Assembly (NCBI GenBank): GCA_020633235.1
Contig: JACKEA010000001.1
Location: 1,798,001-1,862,000 of the forward strand
From: Polyangiaceae bacterium
Lineage (GTDB): Bacteria > Myxococcota_A > Polyangia > Polyangiales > Polyangiaceae
Direction: 5' to 3'
Length of the DNA stretch: 64,000 nucleotides
Part shown: piece by piece, positions 37,058 to 45,089 of the stretch
Position numbering within the stretch: the first letter of the stretch is position 1
Layout: every line of letters starts with the position of its first letter
Made by a program: the position numbers and the translations under genes
The notes under the pieces: generated by a model
The model's input: only the letters and a program-made list of their open reading frames with translations
What the model was told of the DNA's origin: nothing
Databases searched by the model: none

Positions 37058-37160
37058 AGGGCAGAGCGCGAAGTGCAGTTTCGCAAGTGGGCGACGCGCG
37101 TGGTCGAAGAGTTTACGATCAAGGGCTTCGGAAGGTGGCAGCTATTCGAGAACCTCGAAT
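37058..37160 (+). pseudogene. RhuM-family C-terminal fragment
   Basis: RRAEREVQFRKWATRVVEEFTIKGF matches the conserved QFRxWAT...VKGF segment of RhuM proteins, which in an intact gene lies about 60 residues after the motif seen at 30488-30634. The frame then diverges (GRWQLFENLE) and stops near 37160. No start codon is available. Together the two pieces indicate a disrupted or repeatedly decayed RhuM gene on either side of the Ubl operon. Confidence 0.5.
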
Positions 37161-37669
37161 GACTGCCGCCAAGGAAGGAGCGTCGACGAGCCCAAGGCTC
37201 GGACATCTTCGCAATCGCGGAAGCGGCGAGAAGGGCGAGTGGCACCGATTCCAGGCCGTGCGTGCAAGACCGAGAACGGCCCCGCAACGTTGCCGTGCGG
37301 GAGGTCCCCGTCCTGGCGGACATCATCGGCGAGGACATGCCCGAGGGCTCGCAGCTCGAGGCCCTTGTGGCCAGCATCAGGGATTTGCTCGAAGTGCCCG
37401 TCGATGGATTCGATGTCGTAGGTATGACGGCAACGCGCGGCGTGGCATCGCCGCGGACCGCGCCGCCGAGTGCAGCTCCACACCGTTGGGTCTCGAAGGG
37501 CGCACCTGGCAGGAGATGGAGGAGGCAGCAGTGCGAGCGTGGAGATCATGATCCAGGGTCGGAGGCTGGATGCCATGGTGCTCTCGGAGATCCGGTGCAA
37601 CGACCGGAGTGGCTTCTACGACGTCGCCCTCCTCGTCTTCAGGCCAGCCCCGCCCACACAGCAGATGGC
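37161..37669. other. Gene-poor stretch with coding debris
   Basis: No gene can be supported. A plus-strand segment reads VREVPVLADIIGEDMPEGSQ, then LEALVASIRDLLEVPVDGFD (about 37290-37410) with protein-like composition but no start and a frame that breaks soon after; a second open piece (about 37470-37694) is too short to name. I read the stretch as eroded sequence at the edge of the island. Confidence 0.35.
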
Positions 37670-37735
37670 GCACAAAACTAAAGCTAAGCTGTAGCTGTGT
37701 ACTTCGGGACTCCGGTATCTTGCACACAACTAAAG
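37670..37735 (+). promoter_or_regulatory. Direct repeats upstream of AbiE genes (candidate operator)
   Basis: GCACAAAACTAAAG (37670-37683) and GCACACAACTAAAG (37722-37735) match at 13 of 14 positions, 52 bases apart, in an A/T-rich patch directly before the abiEi start. AbiEi antitoxins repress their own promoters by binding repeats, so these are candidate sites. Confidence 0.45.
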
Positions 37736-37748
37736 TATTGCTTAATGT

Positions 37749-38339
37749 TTGTGTGTGGCTGAGGTGACGAATCGATCGCCCGACTGGCACGCGCTCTACG
37801 AGATCGCCGCTGCCCAGGATGGGTACTTCACGACCGAGCAGGCGGCTGCCGCCGGCTACTCGCCGCAGCTGCTCGCGCACCATCTGGCTGCGAGGCGCGT
37901 CGTTCGGGTGCGACGCGGCGTGTACCGCCTCGTGCACTTTCCTGCGGGCGACCATGAAGACCTCACCGTGGTCTGGCTCTGGTCGGAGCTGACGGGCGTG
38001 TTCTCTCACCAGACCGCGCTCGCTCTGCACGAGCTCTCGGATGTGCTACCCGCGCAGGTTCACATCACGCTGCCCGAGGCGTGGAGGAAGCGCAGGCTGC
38101 GAGTGCCGGACGGGCTGGTGCTTCACTACCGCGATGTCGCCAAGCACGAGCAGTGTTGGTTCGGGCCCGTTCCGGCGACGACTCCGCTGCGTACGCTCGA
38201 GGACTGCGCTGCCGATCACCTTCCACCGGAGCTGCTGCGCGCTGCCGCCCGAGAAGCTCTAGAGCGCGGTCTGGTCGCCCGCGACGAGCTCGCCGCCGTA
38301 GACGAGGAACTGAGGCATTTCGGAGGTCTCGATTCGTGA
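37749..38339 (+). CDS. abiEi: Type IV toxin-antitoxin AbiEi-family antitoxin
   Basis: 196 aa in the longest frame (TTG start); GTG codons at 37755 or 37764 are equally possible and no ribosome site decides. The N-terminal winged helix (EIAAAQDGYFTTEQAAAAGYSPQLLAHH) followed by RRGVYRL and FSHQTALALHELSDVLP is typical of AbiEi, which represses the operon and neutralises the AbiEii nucleotidyltransferase toxin. It overlaps abiEii by GTGA (38336-38339), so the two are coupled. Confidence 0.85.
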   Translation: MCVAEVTNRSPDWHALYEIAAAQDGYFTTEQAAAAGYSPQLLAHHLAARRVVRVRRGVYRLVHFPAGDHEDLTVVWLWSELTGVFSHQTALALHELSDVLPAQVHITLPEAWRKRRLRVPDGLVLHYRDVAKHEQCWFGPVPATTPLRTLEDCAADHLPPELLRAAAREALERGLVARDELAAVDEELRHFGGLDS

Positions 38340-39238
38340 CCCGCGAGTATCACACTGCCGCCGCCTTCAAGCAGGCTCTCGAGCAGCGGCTCCGCAGCAC
38401 GTCGGTCTCGGGGATCGACTTCTCTCGACGCCGCCAGCTCGTGGTGTTCGATCGATTCCTCGCACGCGTTGTCGTCGAGCTTGGCGACGCGGTTACGCTC
38501 AAGGGCGGCCTGGCCGTCGAGCTCCGCATCGAACGGGCTCGTACGACGAAGGACGTCGACCTGCGCGTGATGGGTTCCTCCGAGCGCATTCTCGACCGCC
38601 TTCATGCAGCCGCTCGGCGCGACTTGGGTGATTTTATGGTGTTTTCCGTGCGCCGCGACCGCCACCCCGAGATCCAGAACGAGGGGATGCGTTACGACGG
38701 GCTGCGCTTCCGTGCCGAATGCAGCCTCGCCGGCAAGGTCTATGGCCGCGCCTTCGGAGTGGACGTTGCGTTCGGTGATCCGATCTTCGGCGAGCCCGAG
38801 GTCATCGTTGCGAAAGACGTGCTCGCGTTCGCTGGCATCGCGCCGCCGACGCTGCGCGTGTACCCGGTGGAGACCCACATTGCGGAAAAGCTGCACGCGT
38901 ACACGATGCCGCGAGCACGCCCGAACTCGCGAGTGAAGGATCTGCCGGACCTCGCGCTGCTCGCCGTTGCTGGCCCCATCGAAGCGAGCCGGTTGCACGC
39001 CGCGCTGCTGCAGACCTTCTCATTCCGCGGTACGCACGAGGTGCCCGAGCATCTGCCACTTCCGCCGGCGACCTGGGAGGCGCCCTATGCAGCGCTTGCG
39101 AAAGAGAACCGGCTAGAGTGGACTACGCTCGCAGAGGCGTTCGAGGCAGCGAGCGCGTTCCTCGATCCCGTCCTTGGCGGTCTGTCCAACGCTGGCTGGG
39201 ACCCGAAGGGCTGGTCATGGAGCAGACACGAGGCGTGA
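38336..39238 (+). CDS. abiEii: AbiEii-family nucleotidyltransferase toxin
   Basis: 300 aa starting at GTG 38336. The nucleotidyltransferase core has GG (57-58) in LKGGLAVELR and D73 and D75 in TTKDVDLRV, the GS/DxD pattern of DUF1814/AbiEii toxins, then IVAKDVLAFAG and VETHIAEKLHAY. Such toxins transfer nucleotides to tRNA or other targets and cause abortive infection. Length and motifs are normal. It is the last gene before the degenerate tRNA-like sequence at 39245. Confidence 0.87.
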   Translation: MTREYHTAAAFKQALEQRLRSTSVSGIDFSRRRQLVVFDRFLARVVVELGDAVTLKGGLAVELRIERARTTKDVDLRVMGSSERILDRLHAAARRDLGDFMVFSVRRDRHPEIQNEGMRYDGLRFRAECSLAGKVYGRAFGVDVAFGDPIFGEPEVIVAKDVLAFAGIAPPTLRVYPVETHIAEKLHAYTMPRARPNSRVKDLPDLALLAVAGPIEASRLHAALLQTFSFRGTHEVPEHLPLPPATWEAPYAALAKENRLEWTTLAEAFEAASAFLDPVLGGLSNAGWDPKGWSWSRHEA

Positions 39239-39244
39239 CGCCGT

Positions 39245-39275
39245 CAATCGGCGGGTCGTAGCTTCGAGTCCACGC
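39245..39275 (+). repeat. Degenerate tRNA-Asn 3' half, candidate right attachment site
   Basis: GGGTCGTAGCTTCGAGTCC (39253-39271) matches the T-arm region of the tRNA-Asn at 14467-14485 in 18 of 19 positions, with weaker similarity upstream (TCAATCGGC against TTAACCGCC). The stem no longer pairs, so it is not a functional tRNA. As a same-orientation partial copy 24.8 kb from the intact gene it is best read as an old attachment site bounding the island. Confidence 0.5.
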
Positions 39276-39353
39276 CTTCTCTTTGCCTTTACGCTAACGA
39301 GCTTGGTGGTGCGCTTCCGGCTGGTGACCTTCTGAGATAGAGATACGGACGCG

Positions 39354-40139
39354 ATGAGCTCTCCTTCGCACATGACGTTCGCCGAGCTGGGTATCCCGTT
39401 TCCTTTGTTCGCAGCGCCCGTAGCCGAGGCCTCGAAGTACGACGGTCTCGGGACGTGTGAGCTGTGCAACACGGCGGAGAGCCACTGTTTCCGCATCGGC
39501 ATCGGCGACGCCGTCACGCATCCGTGTGCGTCGTGCGGGGATGTCGTCGGACATCATGTCGCCGACCGGGCTGCCGTTCCGTGCCCGTCGTGCAGCGCGG
39601 TGGCGCCGTGGCCCGCCGGTCTCGGCGGCCGGATCCGCGTTTGCTACGCGTGCGTTCGGGCCGGGCGCGGGCTGATGGGCAAGGACACGGAATTCGGGTT
39701 GCTGTCGTGGGAACAGCGCGTGGCGGGCGTCACGCTCGGCGTTCCCGGCCTCGGTGAGCACCGGCAAGACTACCCGGGGGTCGAGCTCGTCCAGACGGGC
39801 GACCCCGAAATGCAGCTCGGCGAGATGATGGACGCCTGGTTCGGCGCCAAGCTGCCGGCTGCCGCGATGGATGAGCTGCTTCGCACTCCGACGTACTCGA
39901 CCTGGCAGGGTGAGACGTGGCTGTTCGAAGGCCCGACCCCGATGATCTACCTGGGGTGCTGGCAAGCGTCGAATTTTGACGCCCATGCGGAAGACGGCAA
40001 CGGGGAGCGCCTGTTTCTCGAAGCCGTGCAAGACGCGGACGAGGGGACCTGGGACGACCTCGCGGACGGCAGCATCTCCGTCTACGTGTTCCGCTCCCCG
40101 ACGAGCGGACGCCTGCGCGGCACGTGGGACCGGGATTGA
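39354..40139 (+). CDS. CbrC/UPF0167-like zinc-ribbon protein
   Basis: 261 aa. The N-terminal half holds Cys pairs (CELCN, CASCG, CPSCS, CYAC) of zinc-ribbon type; the C-terminal half has the RTPTYSTWQGETWLF ... YLGCW block and a closing VYVFRSPTSGRL that resemble the CbrC (colicin E2 tolerance, UPF0167) family. The biochemical role is unknown. It is the first gene after the island's right edge; an in-frame ATG at 39372 is an alternative start. Confidence 0.65.
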   Translation: MSSPSHMTFAELGIPFPLFAAPVAEASKYDGLGTCELCNTAESHCFRIGIGDAVTHPCASCGDVVGHHVADRAAVPCPSCSAVAPWPAGLGGRIRVCYACVRAGRGLMGKDTEFGLLSWEQRVAGVTLGVPGLGEHRQDYPGVELVQTGDPEMQLGEMMDAWFGAKLPAAAMDELLRTPTYSTWQGETWLFEGPTPMIYLGCWQASNFDAHAEDGNGERLFLEAVQDADEGTWDDLADGSISVYVFRSPTSGRLRGTWDRD

Positions 40140-40152
40140 CGGCGCTCGGCGA

Positions 40153-40779
40153 TCACCCGGCCGCGGGACCGTCCACGTAGCCGATCGGCAGTAGGCCGGG
40201 GAGCGCTTCGCACCGGTTCACCGCTACGCCTGCGCGCTCCAGCGCCGCGCGGAGCGACGCGACGGTGAAGCGTCGATGCCCCGGAAAGCCGGTGAGGGCG
40301 AGCAGGCGCGAGACGAGCCACGAGAGCCGAGTTTCGTCGTGGCAGAAGGTCGGCGCGATGAAGATGCCGTCTGGTTTCAGCACGCGGGTGAGGGAGCTCA
40401 GGGCGGCGTCCAGGTTCGGGACGATGTGCAGCACGTTGGCAGCCACGACGGCGTCGAAGGACGCCGGCTCGAAGGGAAGGTCGTAGATGTCGGCCTGGCG
40501 GCACTCGACGTTCCCGAGACCCAAGTCGGTGATCTTGTCCCGCAGGCGCTCCACCATTCGGGGCGCGTAGTCGGTAGCGACGACGGCTGCAGAGGAGCGG
40601 GCGAGGACCGGCGTGACCAAGCCCGTGCCGGCGGCAACCTCCAGCACTCGCGCCCGGCCTCGAGCAGCCTGGCCCACGAGCTCGAGCATGCGCGGCAGGG
40701 GCTTTCCGAGGGGGCCGAGGGTTGCGTCGTACTTCGAAGCGTGCCGCTGCCAGTAGTCGCGGTCGCGATCGCGGGTCAT
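40153..40779 (-). CDS. Class I SAM-dependent methyltransferase
   Basis: 208 aa. SAM-binding motif I VLEVAAGTGLVTPVL, motif II ATDYAPRMVERLRDKI, then CRQADIYDLPFEP and FDAVVAANVLHIV define a UbiE/Coq5-like methyltransferase; substrate unknown. The ATG at 40779 is preferred over an in-frame GTG 9 bases upstream; no ribosome site is clear. It converges on the CbrC-like gene. Confidence 0.85.
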   Translation of the reverse strand: MTRDRDRDYWQRHASKYDATLGPLGKPLPRMLELVGQAARGRARVLEVAAGTGLVTPVLARSSAAVVATDYAPRMVERLRDKITDLGLGNVECRQADIYDLPFEPASFDAVVAANVLHIVPNLDAALSSLTRVLKPDGIFIAPTFCHDETRLSWLVSRLLALTGFPGHRRFTVASLRAALERAGVAVNRCEALPGLLPIGYVDGPAAG

Positions 40780-40808
40780 TGCGTACACTGCTGCATGAGC
40801 GACTCAGG

Positions 40809-41756
40809 TCAAACGGTCAGACGCGCGTTGCCGATCCACGTCTCGACGTCGGAAATGGTGAAGGTGAGCGTGTTGCCGTCAATCTCGGTTGCGTCGTGCT
40901 CGCCGGGGAGCAGCAACACGTCCGTGAGCACGGTCGGATCTTCATCGAGGATGCGGAGGTCGCGGGCAAACGCGAGCCGCGCCCGCGCCATCTTCCACAG
41001 ATGGTCACCGTCCGGGCCCGCGGGCAGCTCGAGGCGGAAGGAGTCGCCTTCGAGCGTCCAACGTACCCCCGGGACACAAACGAGACCGTACGCGCTGCCC
41101 TCCTTCCGCGAGCCGGTGGCGATCTGTTCGACGAACCGGTGATCGTCTGCCAACGATGGGCGAGCTGGATCCGTCGACAACGTAGGATCCATGGATTGCA
41201 GGATGTCCAAGAAACCGGAAAGGCTCCACGACTCGAGCAGGCGTTGCTCGGAACGGTCCAGACCGAGCACTCGCCGGATCTCGACGCCCGGCACGGAGAG
41301 CAGCGGGTCCGCCGTGAGGACGACGACGGTTTGCTTCGATTCCGAGTACTCCGAGCGCTCGGCGGGAGCCGCAAAGCAGCGAGTGATCGCGTCGTCGAAG
41401 GCGATGATCTCGCCGATGACGCGGTCGCGCTGGCTGCTGCGCATGTCATGGGCCATCGCGCGCAGTAGGAGAGCCGGCCAGGGTTGGGGCGGCCCCGGAA
41501 CCAAGATCGACAGCTCGAAGCTCGCCGCTCGGTCAGCGTCGAGCGCGCCGCTCAGGCCGTAGCTGGCGTACAGCGACCCTCCACGAACGGGGACGACACC
41601 AACCGCCCACAAGGACGGCCCTTCGGGGAATGCGCGGTCGCGATCGGGTTCGCTGAAGAGCTCGACCGGCCCGCTCCCGATGCGCGCGAGCCTGTCGCTC
41701 AACAGCTCCATCCCGGCATCTCGAACGTTCCGAGGGTTGGCCGGCGCTGGTGACAT
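40809..41756 (-). CDS. Suppressor-of-fused (SUFU) domain protein
   Basis: 315 aa. The middle (SFELSILVPGPPQPWPALLLRA, EIIAFDDAITRCF, VVLTADPLLSVPGVEIRRVLGL, SLSGFLDIL) matches the bacterial SUFU domain (PF05076), often found in polymorphic-toxin immunity and accessory genes. The start MSPAPANPRN was chosen because a longer frame to 41891 runs through a dispersed repeat copy at 41805-41825. No toxin gene is adjacent, so immunity is only a possibility. It ends 29 bases from the start of the methyltransferase gene on the same strand. Confidence 0.7.
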   Translation of the reverse strand: MSPAPANPRNVRDAGMELLSDRLARIGSGPVELFSEPDRDRAFPEGPSLWAVGVVPVRGGSLYASYGLSGALDADRAASFELSILVPGPPQPWPALLLRAMAHDMRSSQRDRVIGEIIAFDDAITRCFAAPAERSEYSESKQTVVVLTADPLLSVPGVEIRRVLGLDRSEQRLLESWSLSGFLDILQSMDPTLSTDPARPSLADDHRFVEQIATGSRKEGSAYGLVCVPGVRWTLEGDSFRLELPAGPDGDHLWKMARARLAFARDLRILDEDPTVLTDVLLLPGEHDATEIDGNTLTFTISDVETWIGNARLTV

Positions 41757-41804
41757 CGACGGCGCATAAGACGGCGCCCGCGGGGCGGCAATGTCGCGAA
41801 GGGA

Positions 41805-41825
41805 GGTTCCGCGGCGGACCAACAA
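41805..41825 (+). repeat. Dispersed intergenic repeat, copy 6
   Basis: GGTTCCGCGGCGGACCAACAA, exact inverse consensus, between the divergent SUFU and cupin genes. Confidence 0.7.
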
Positions 41826-41994
41826 CAGCAGGCGTGGCGCGAGATCTCCCGACGCTGCGCTGTAAATGCAGCCAATCGCTCCGGTAATCATTGTTCATGC
41901 TGACTTACCAGTGCGTCCAGCCCGCGGCCCCTACTCGTCCGCTCTTGGAGCCCGCATATCTCTCACACGACGGAAGAAGAGAGGAGACACCACC

Positions 41995-42396
41995 ATGGAC
42001 ATCAAACGAAGTGGCGCACTGCCATCCCAGAAGGGGCCTGCGGAGCACTTTACCGGAGCGGTGCGGATCGATCCGCTGTTCCAGGCCGAGGCGCCCGGCC
42101 GAGCGAGCGGCGCCTACGTGACGTTCGAGCCCTGCTCGCGATCGGACTGGCACACGCACCCGCTCGGGCAGACGCTGATCGTCACGTTCGGAGTGGGACT
42201 GCACCAACGCTGGGGCGGACCCATCGAGGAGATCCGCCCCGGCGACGTCGTCTCGGTCTCACCCAACGAGAAGCACTGGCACGGAGCGGCGCCGAAGACA
42301 GCGATGACGCACATCGCGATCCAAGAAGCGCTCGATGGCAAGGCGGTCGACTGGCTCGAGAAGGTCAGCGACGAACAGTACCAGGGCAATTCATGA
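41995..42396 (+). CDS. Cupin-domain protein (mandelonitrile-lyase/quercetinase-like)
   Basis: 133 aa small cupin. Motif 1 DWHTHPLGQTLIVTFGVG carries two His; motif 2 GDVVSVSPNEKHWHGA supplies a further His, giving a probable metal site. Proteins of this small group, often next to a carboxymuconolactone decarboxylase-type gene, include (R)-selective hydroxynitrile lyases, but function cannot be assigned. A strong ribosome site (GAGGAG) precedes ATG 41995. First gene of a three-gene operon. Confidence 0.85.
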   Translation: MDIKRSGALPSQKGPAEHFTGAVRIDPLFQAEAPGRASGAYVTFEPCSRSDWHTHPLGQTLIVTFGVGLHQRWGGPIEEIRPGDVVSVSPNEKHWHGAAPKTAMTHIAIQEALDGKAVDWLEKVSDEQYQGNS

Positions 42397-42427
42397 CGGG
42401 CGTGCCGTGGCAGCGCCCTTGACCGCC

Positions 42428-42943
42428 ATGCCGACACTCGAACGTTCCGCTCAGATGCTCGCCGCCGTGCTCACGCTCGCAGCGTGCGACCGAGCGGCAC
42501 CGACGGGAATCCAGCCGTCGGCGAACCCGACCACGGTGGCCCCCGCGAAGGACGAGAACATGAAGATCAAGATGCACTTGGATGGTGAGGTGCTCACCGC
42601 CACGCTCGCGGAGGGCGCCGCGCCCCGTGATTTCCTGGCGCTGCTCCCCCTCGAGCTCACCCTTCGGGACTACGCAAGCACGGAGAAGGTCGGGGATTTG
42701 CCGGCCCGGCTTTCGATTGAGGGCGCGCCGCCGGGCTTCGATCCCGACGTTGGAGACATCACCTACTACGCGCCCTGGGGAAACCTCGCGATCTTCTATC
42801 GCGACTTCGGATTCGCGCAGGGCCTGGTGAAGCTCGGTCGCTTCGATTCCAACGTGGACGAGCTCGCACGGAAACAGGGCGAGCTCAACGTGCGCTTCGA
42901 GCGCGCGCAGGCTTCCACCGCAGCAGGAGAAAGATCACCATGA
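42428..42943 (+). CDS. Cyclophilin-like-fold lipoprotein
   Basis: 171 aa. A lipoprotein-type start (MPTLERSAQMLAAVLTLAAC) precedes a domain resembling the bacterial cyclophilin-like family PF18050: MKIKMHLDGEVLTATLAEGAAPRDFLALLPLELTLRDY, PPGFDPDVGDITYYAPWGNLAIFY. The family has no proven catalytic role; it is usually with cupin and carboxymuconolactone decarboxylase genes, as here. The stop overlaps the next start by ATGA (42940-42943). Confidence 0.78.
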   Translation: MPTLERSAQMLAAVLTLAACDRAAPTGIQPSANPTTVAPAKDENMKIKMHLDGEVLTATLAEGAAPRDFLALLPLELTLRDYASTEKVGDLPARLSIEGAPPGFDPDVGDITYYAPWGNLAIFYRDFGFAQGLVKLGRFDSNVDELARKQGELNVRFERAQASTAAGERSP

Positions 42944-43269
42944 ACGACAAGAACCCGAGTCCCCTCCGTCAATCCCTCGGCGCGCTCGCGCCGAAGCTGG
43001 TGGACGTGACGGAGGACGTGCTCTTCGGCGACATCTGGGAGCGAGCACAGCTCAGCAAGCGGGACCGGAGCCTTTTGACCTGCGCCGCGCTCGTTGCGAC
43101 AGGCAAGACCGAGCAGATGGACTTTCACTTCCCGAGAGCCATCGAGAACGGCGTCACCCGAGAAGAGCTGGTCGAGATGATCACGCACCTGGCGTTCTAC
43201 GTGGGGTGGCCCAACGCGATGTCGGCCATCAACCGAGCAAAGGAACTGCTCGGGGAAGACGGCGTGTAG
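42940..43269 (+). CDS. Carboxymuconolactone decarboxylase-family protein
   Basis: 109 aa AhpD/CMD fold: DIWERAQLSKRDRSLLTCAALVATGKT and ITHLAFYVGWPNAMSAINRAKELL. The CxxC of AhpD is absent (a single Cys in TCAAL), so it belongs to the decarboxylase-like rather than the peroxidase group. Last gene of the operon, 2 bases from the convergent aldo/keto reductase stop. Confidence 0.88.
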   Translation: MNDKNPSPLRQSLGALAPKLVDVTEDVLFGDIWERAQLSKRDRSLLTCAALVATGKTEQMDFHFPRAIENGVTREELVEMITHLAFYVGWPNAMSAINRAKELLGEDGV

Positions 43270-43270
43270 G

Positions 43271-44218
43271 TTAGTACCGGTCGCCGACGACGCCTTCCTC
43301 GATCAGATCGTCGAGGCGCTCCAGTTGGTCCGGGCGGAGCGTCACGTCTTGTGCCGCCCAGTTCTCCTCCAGGCGTTCGATTCTCCGCGTGCCCGGGATC
43401 ATGGCGACGTCCCGCGCCAAGAGCCAAGCGAGGGCCACCTGTGCCGGGGTGACTCCGCTCTCCTTCGCGACCTCGGCGACTCGATCGGCGAGGCGACTGT
43501 TCTTGGCGATGGCCTCCTCGGAAAAACGCGGGTTCTCCAGGCGCCAGTCTCCGGGCTGGAGATCGCTGCGGGAGCGGATGGCGCCGGACAAGAAGCCGCG
43601 GCCGAGGGGACTGTAGGCCACGAAGCCGATGCCCAGGCGTCGAACGGTCGGCAAGATGTCGGCCTCCACGTCCCGCGTCCACAGGGAATACTCCGTTTGC
43701 AGGGCGCTCACGGGATGCACCGCGTGGGCGCGCTCGATGGTGTCGGAGTCCGCCTCGCTCAAGCCGATGTAGCGGACCTTGCCCGCCTTGACGAGCTCGG
43801 CCAAGGCGCCCATCGTCTCCTCGATGGGCGTGCTCGGATCCACGCGATGTTGATAGTAGAGATCGATGGTGTCCGTTCCGAGGCGCTTCAGCGATGCATC
43901 GCAGGCGCTCCGCACGTAGTCCGCGCCGCCCTTGATGCCGTGCCAGCTCCCGTCCTCGCCGCGGGCGACGCCGAACTTGGTCGCCAGCGTGATCTTGTCG
44001 CGCCGCCCATGGAGCGCCTTCGACAGCAGGAGCTCGTTCGTGAACGGGCCGTACATGTCCGACGTGTCCCAGAACGTGCAGCCCATCTCCACGGCTCGAT
44101 CGAGCACGCGCAAGCTCTGAGCTTCCTCCGAGCCGCCGTAGAAGTCCGACATGCCCATGCAGCCCAAGCCGATGGCAGGTACCCGGAGTCCTTGTGAGCC
44201 GAGATCGATTTGCTTCAT
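43271..44218 (-). CDS. Aldo/keto reductase
   Basis: 315 aa TIM-barrel oxidoreductase with the catalytic set D51, Y56 (DTSDMYG), K81 (ATKFG) and H124 (YYQHRVD), the FxAYSPLGRGFL block and the NADPH-binding GTRR region. It is closest in look to the YghZ/AKR13-type 2,5-diketo or aryl-alcohol reductases. Substrate unknown. Upstream on the same strand is the GST gene (33 bases away), possibly an operon for handling electrophiles. Confidence 0.92.
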   Translation of the reverse strand: MKQIDLGSQGLRVPAIGLGCMGMSDFYGGSEEAQSLRVLDRAVEMGCTFWDTSDMYGPFTNELLLSKALHGRRDKITLATKFGVARGEDGSWHGIKGGADYVRSACDASLKRLGTDTIDLYYQHRVDPSTPIEETMGALAELVKAGKVRYIGLSEADSDTIERAHAVHPVSALQTEYSLWTRDVEADILPTVRRLGIGFVAYSPLGRGFLSGAIRSRSDLQPGDWRLENPRFSEEAIAKNSRLADRVAEVAKESGVTPAQVALAWLLARDVAMIPGTRRIERLEENWAAQDVTLRPDQLERLDDLIEEGVVGDRY

Positions 44219-44251
44219 GACGCTGGTCTCCTTCCAAGGTGGCGCGCGAGC

Positions 44252-44977
44252 TCAGTCGAGCACGCTGCCTCCGAGTCCTTCCACGTAGGCATCGTACACG
44301 GGGACGCGCGGCTCGCCTGCTGCCAGTGCTCGCCAACGCTTCACCGCGGGCAGTCCGTTGAGCGCCGCTGCGTAGGGCCGAAGGCCCGCCGGGAGCTCCA
44401 CGCCATAGGTCTCGAAACGCAAGAGGACGGGGAAGTACATGGCGTCCACGATGCCAAAACGCCCGAACAAGAAGGGACCACCGGAAGCTCGGAGCGCTTG
44501 GTGCCAAATCTCCTGAACCCGCGCGATCTCCACGCGGGTTGGCCCATCGGGCACGAAGCTCGGTACCCGCGCAAACGGATTGGAGCTCATGTGCGTGCGC
44601 AGATTGGCGAAGCCGCTCGCCATCTCACACGAAAGAGCGCGCGCCTGTGCTCGCTCCAGGGACGCGTCGGGCCAAAGCCCGGCGTCGGGAAACCGCTCTG
44701 CGGTCCACTCGCAGATCGCCAGTGCTTCGTGGATGCGCGTGCCGTCGACCTCGAGCACCGGAAACAAACCAGTAACGCTGCCCAGTGCACGCCGCCGTGT
44801 GAGCTCAGCCGCAGCCTCGCGCACGTGCGCGTCGGGTTCGGCGTTCACGTTGCCGTTGGTCAGGTCGAGCACGGCCGTGTGGATCTCGGGCTCTGCGCCC
44901 GCGTGCCACAGCGGCAAGAGCGCACGCATGGACCACGTGGAGTAGCGGAGCGAGATGACGTGCAGGGTCAGCGACAT
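44252..44977 (-). CDS. Glutathione S-transferase
   Basis: 241 aa. An N-terminal thioredoxin-like domain (LTLHVISLRYSTWSMRALLPLWHAG, with VTGLFPVLEVDGTRIHEALAICEW giving the cis-Pro and Glu glutathione ligands) and an all-helical C-terminal domain (GPFLFGRFGIVDAMYFPVLLRF) are present. Catalytic Ser is likely in the first segment. Detoxification by glutathione conjugation is the family role; specific substrate unknown. Confidence 0.88.
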   Translation of the reverse strand: MSLTLHVISLRYSTWSMRALLPLWHAGAEPEIHTAVLDLTNGNVNAEPDAHVREAAAELTRRRALGSVTGLFPVLEVDGTRIHEALAICEWTAERFPDAGLWPDASLERAQARALSCEMASGFANLRTHMSSNPFARVPSFVPDGPTRVEIARVQEIWHQALRASGGPFLFGRFGIVDAMYFPVLLRFETYGVELPAGLRPYAAALNGLPAVKRWRALAAGEPRVPVYDAYVEGLGGSVLD

Positions 44978-45020
44978 GCGGAGAGGATACGCTCGGCAGG
45001 GCCGCCCCCAAGGGCATTTC

Positions 45021-45080
45021 TTTGTTGGCCCGCCGCGGAAACGCGCCTTCGCGACCCGTGGTTCCGCGGCGGACCGACAC
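45021..45080 (+). repeat. Dispersed intergenic repeat, copy 7 (two-arm form)
   Basis: The left arm TTTGTTGGCCCGCCGCGGAA (45021-45040) and right arm GGTTCCGCGGCGGACCGACAC (45060-45080) are inverted copies, giving a ~60-base hairpin-capable element between the GST and TerC genes. It shows the full structure of the family. Confidence 0.75.
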
Positions 45081-45089
45081 AGGAAGACG

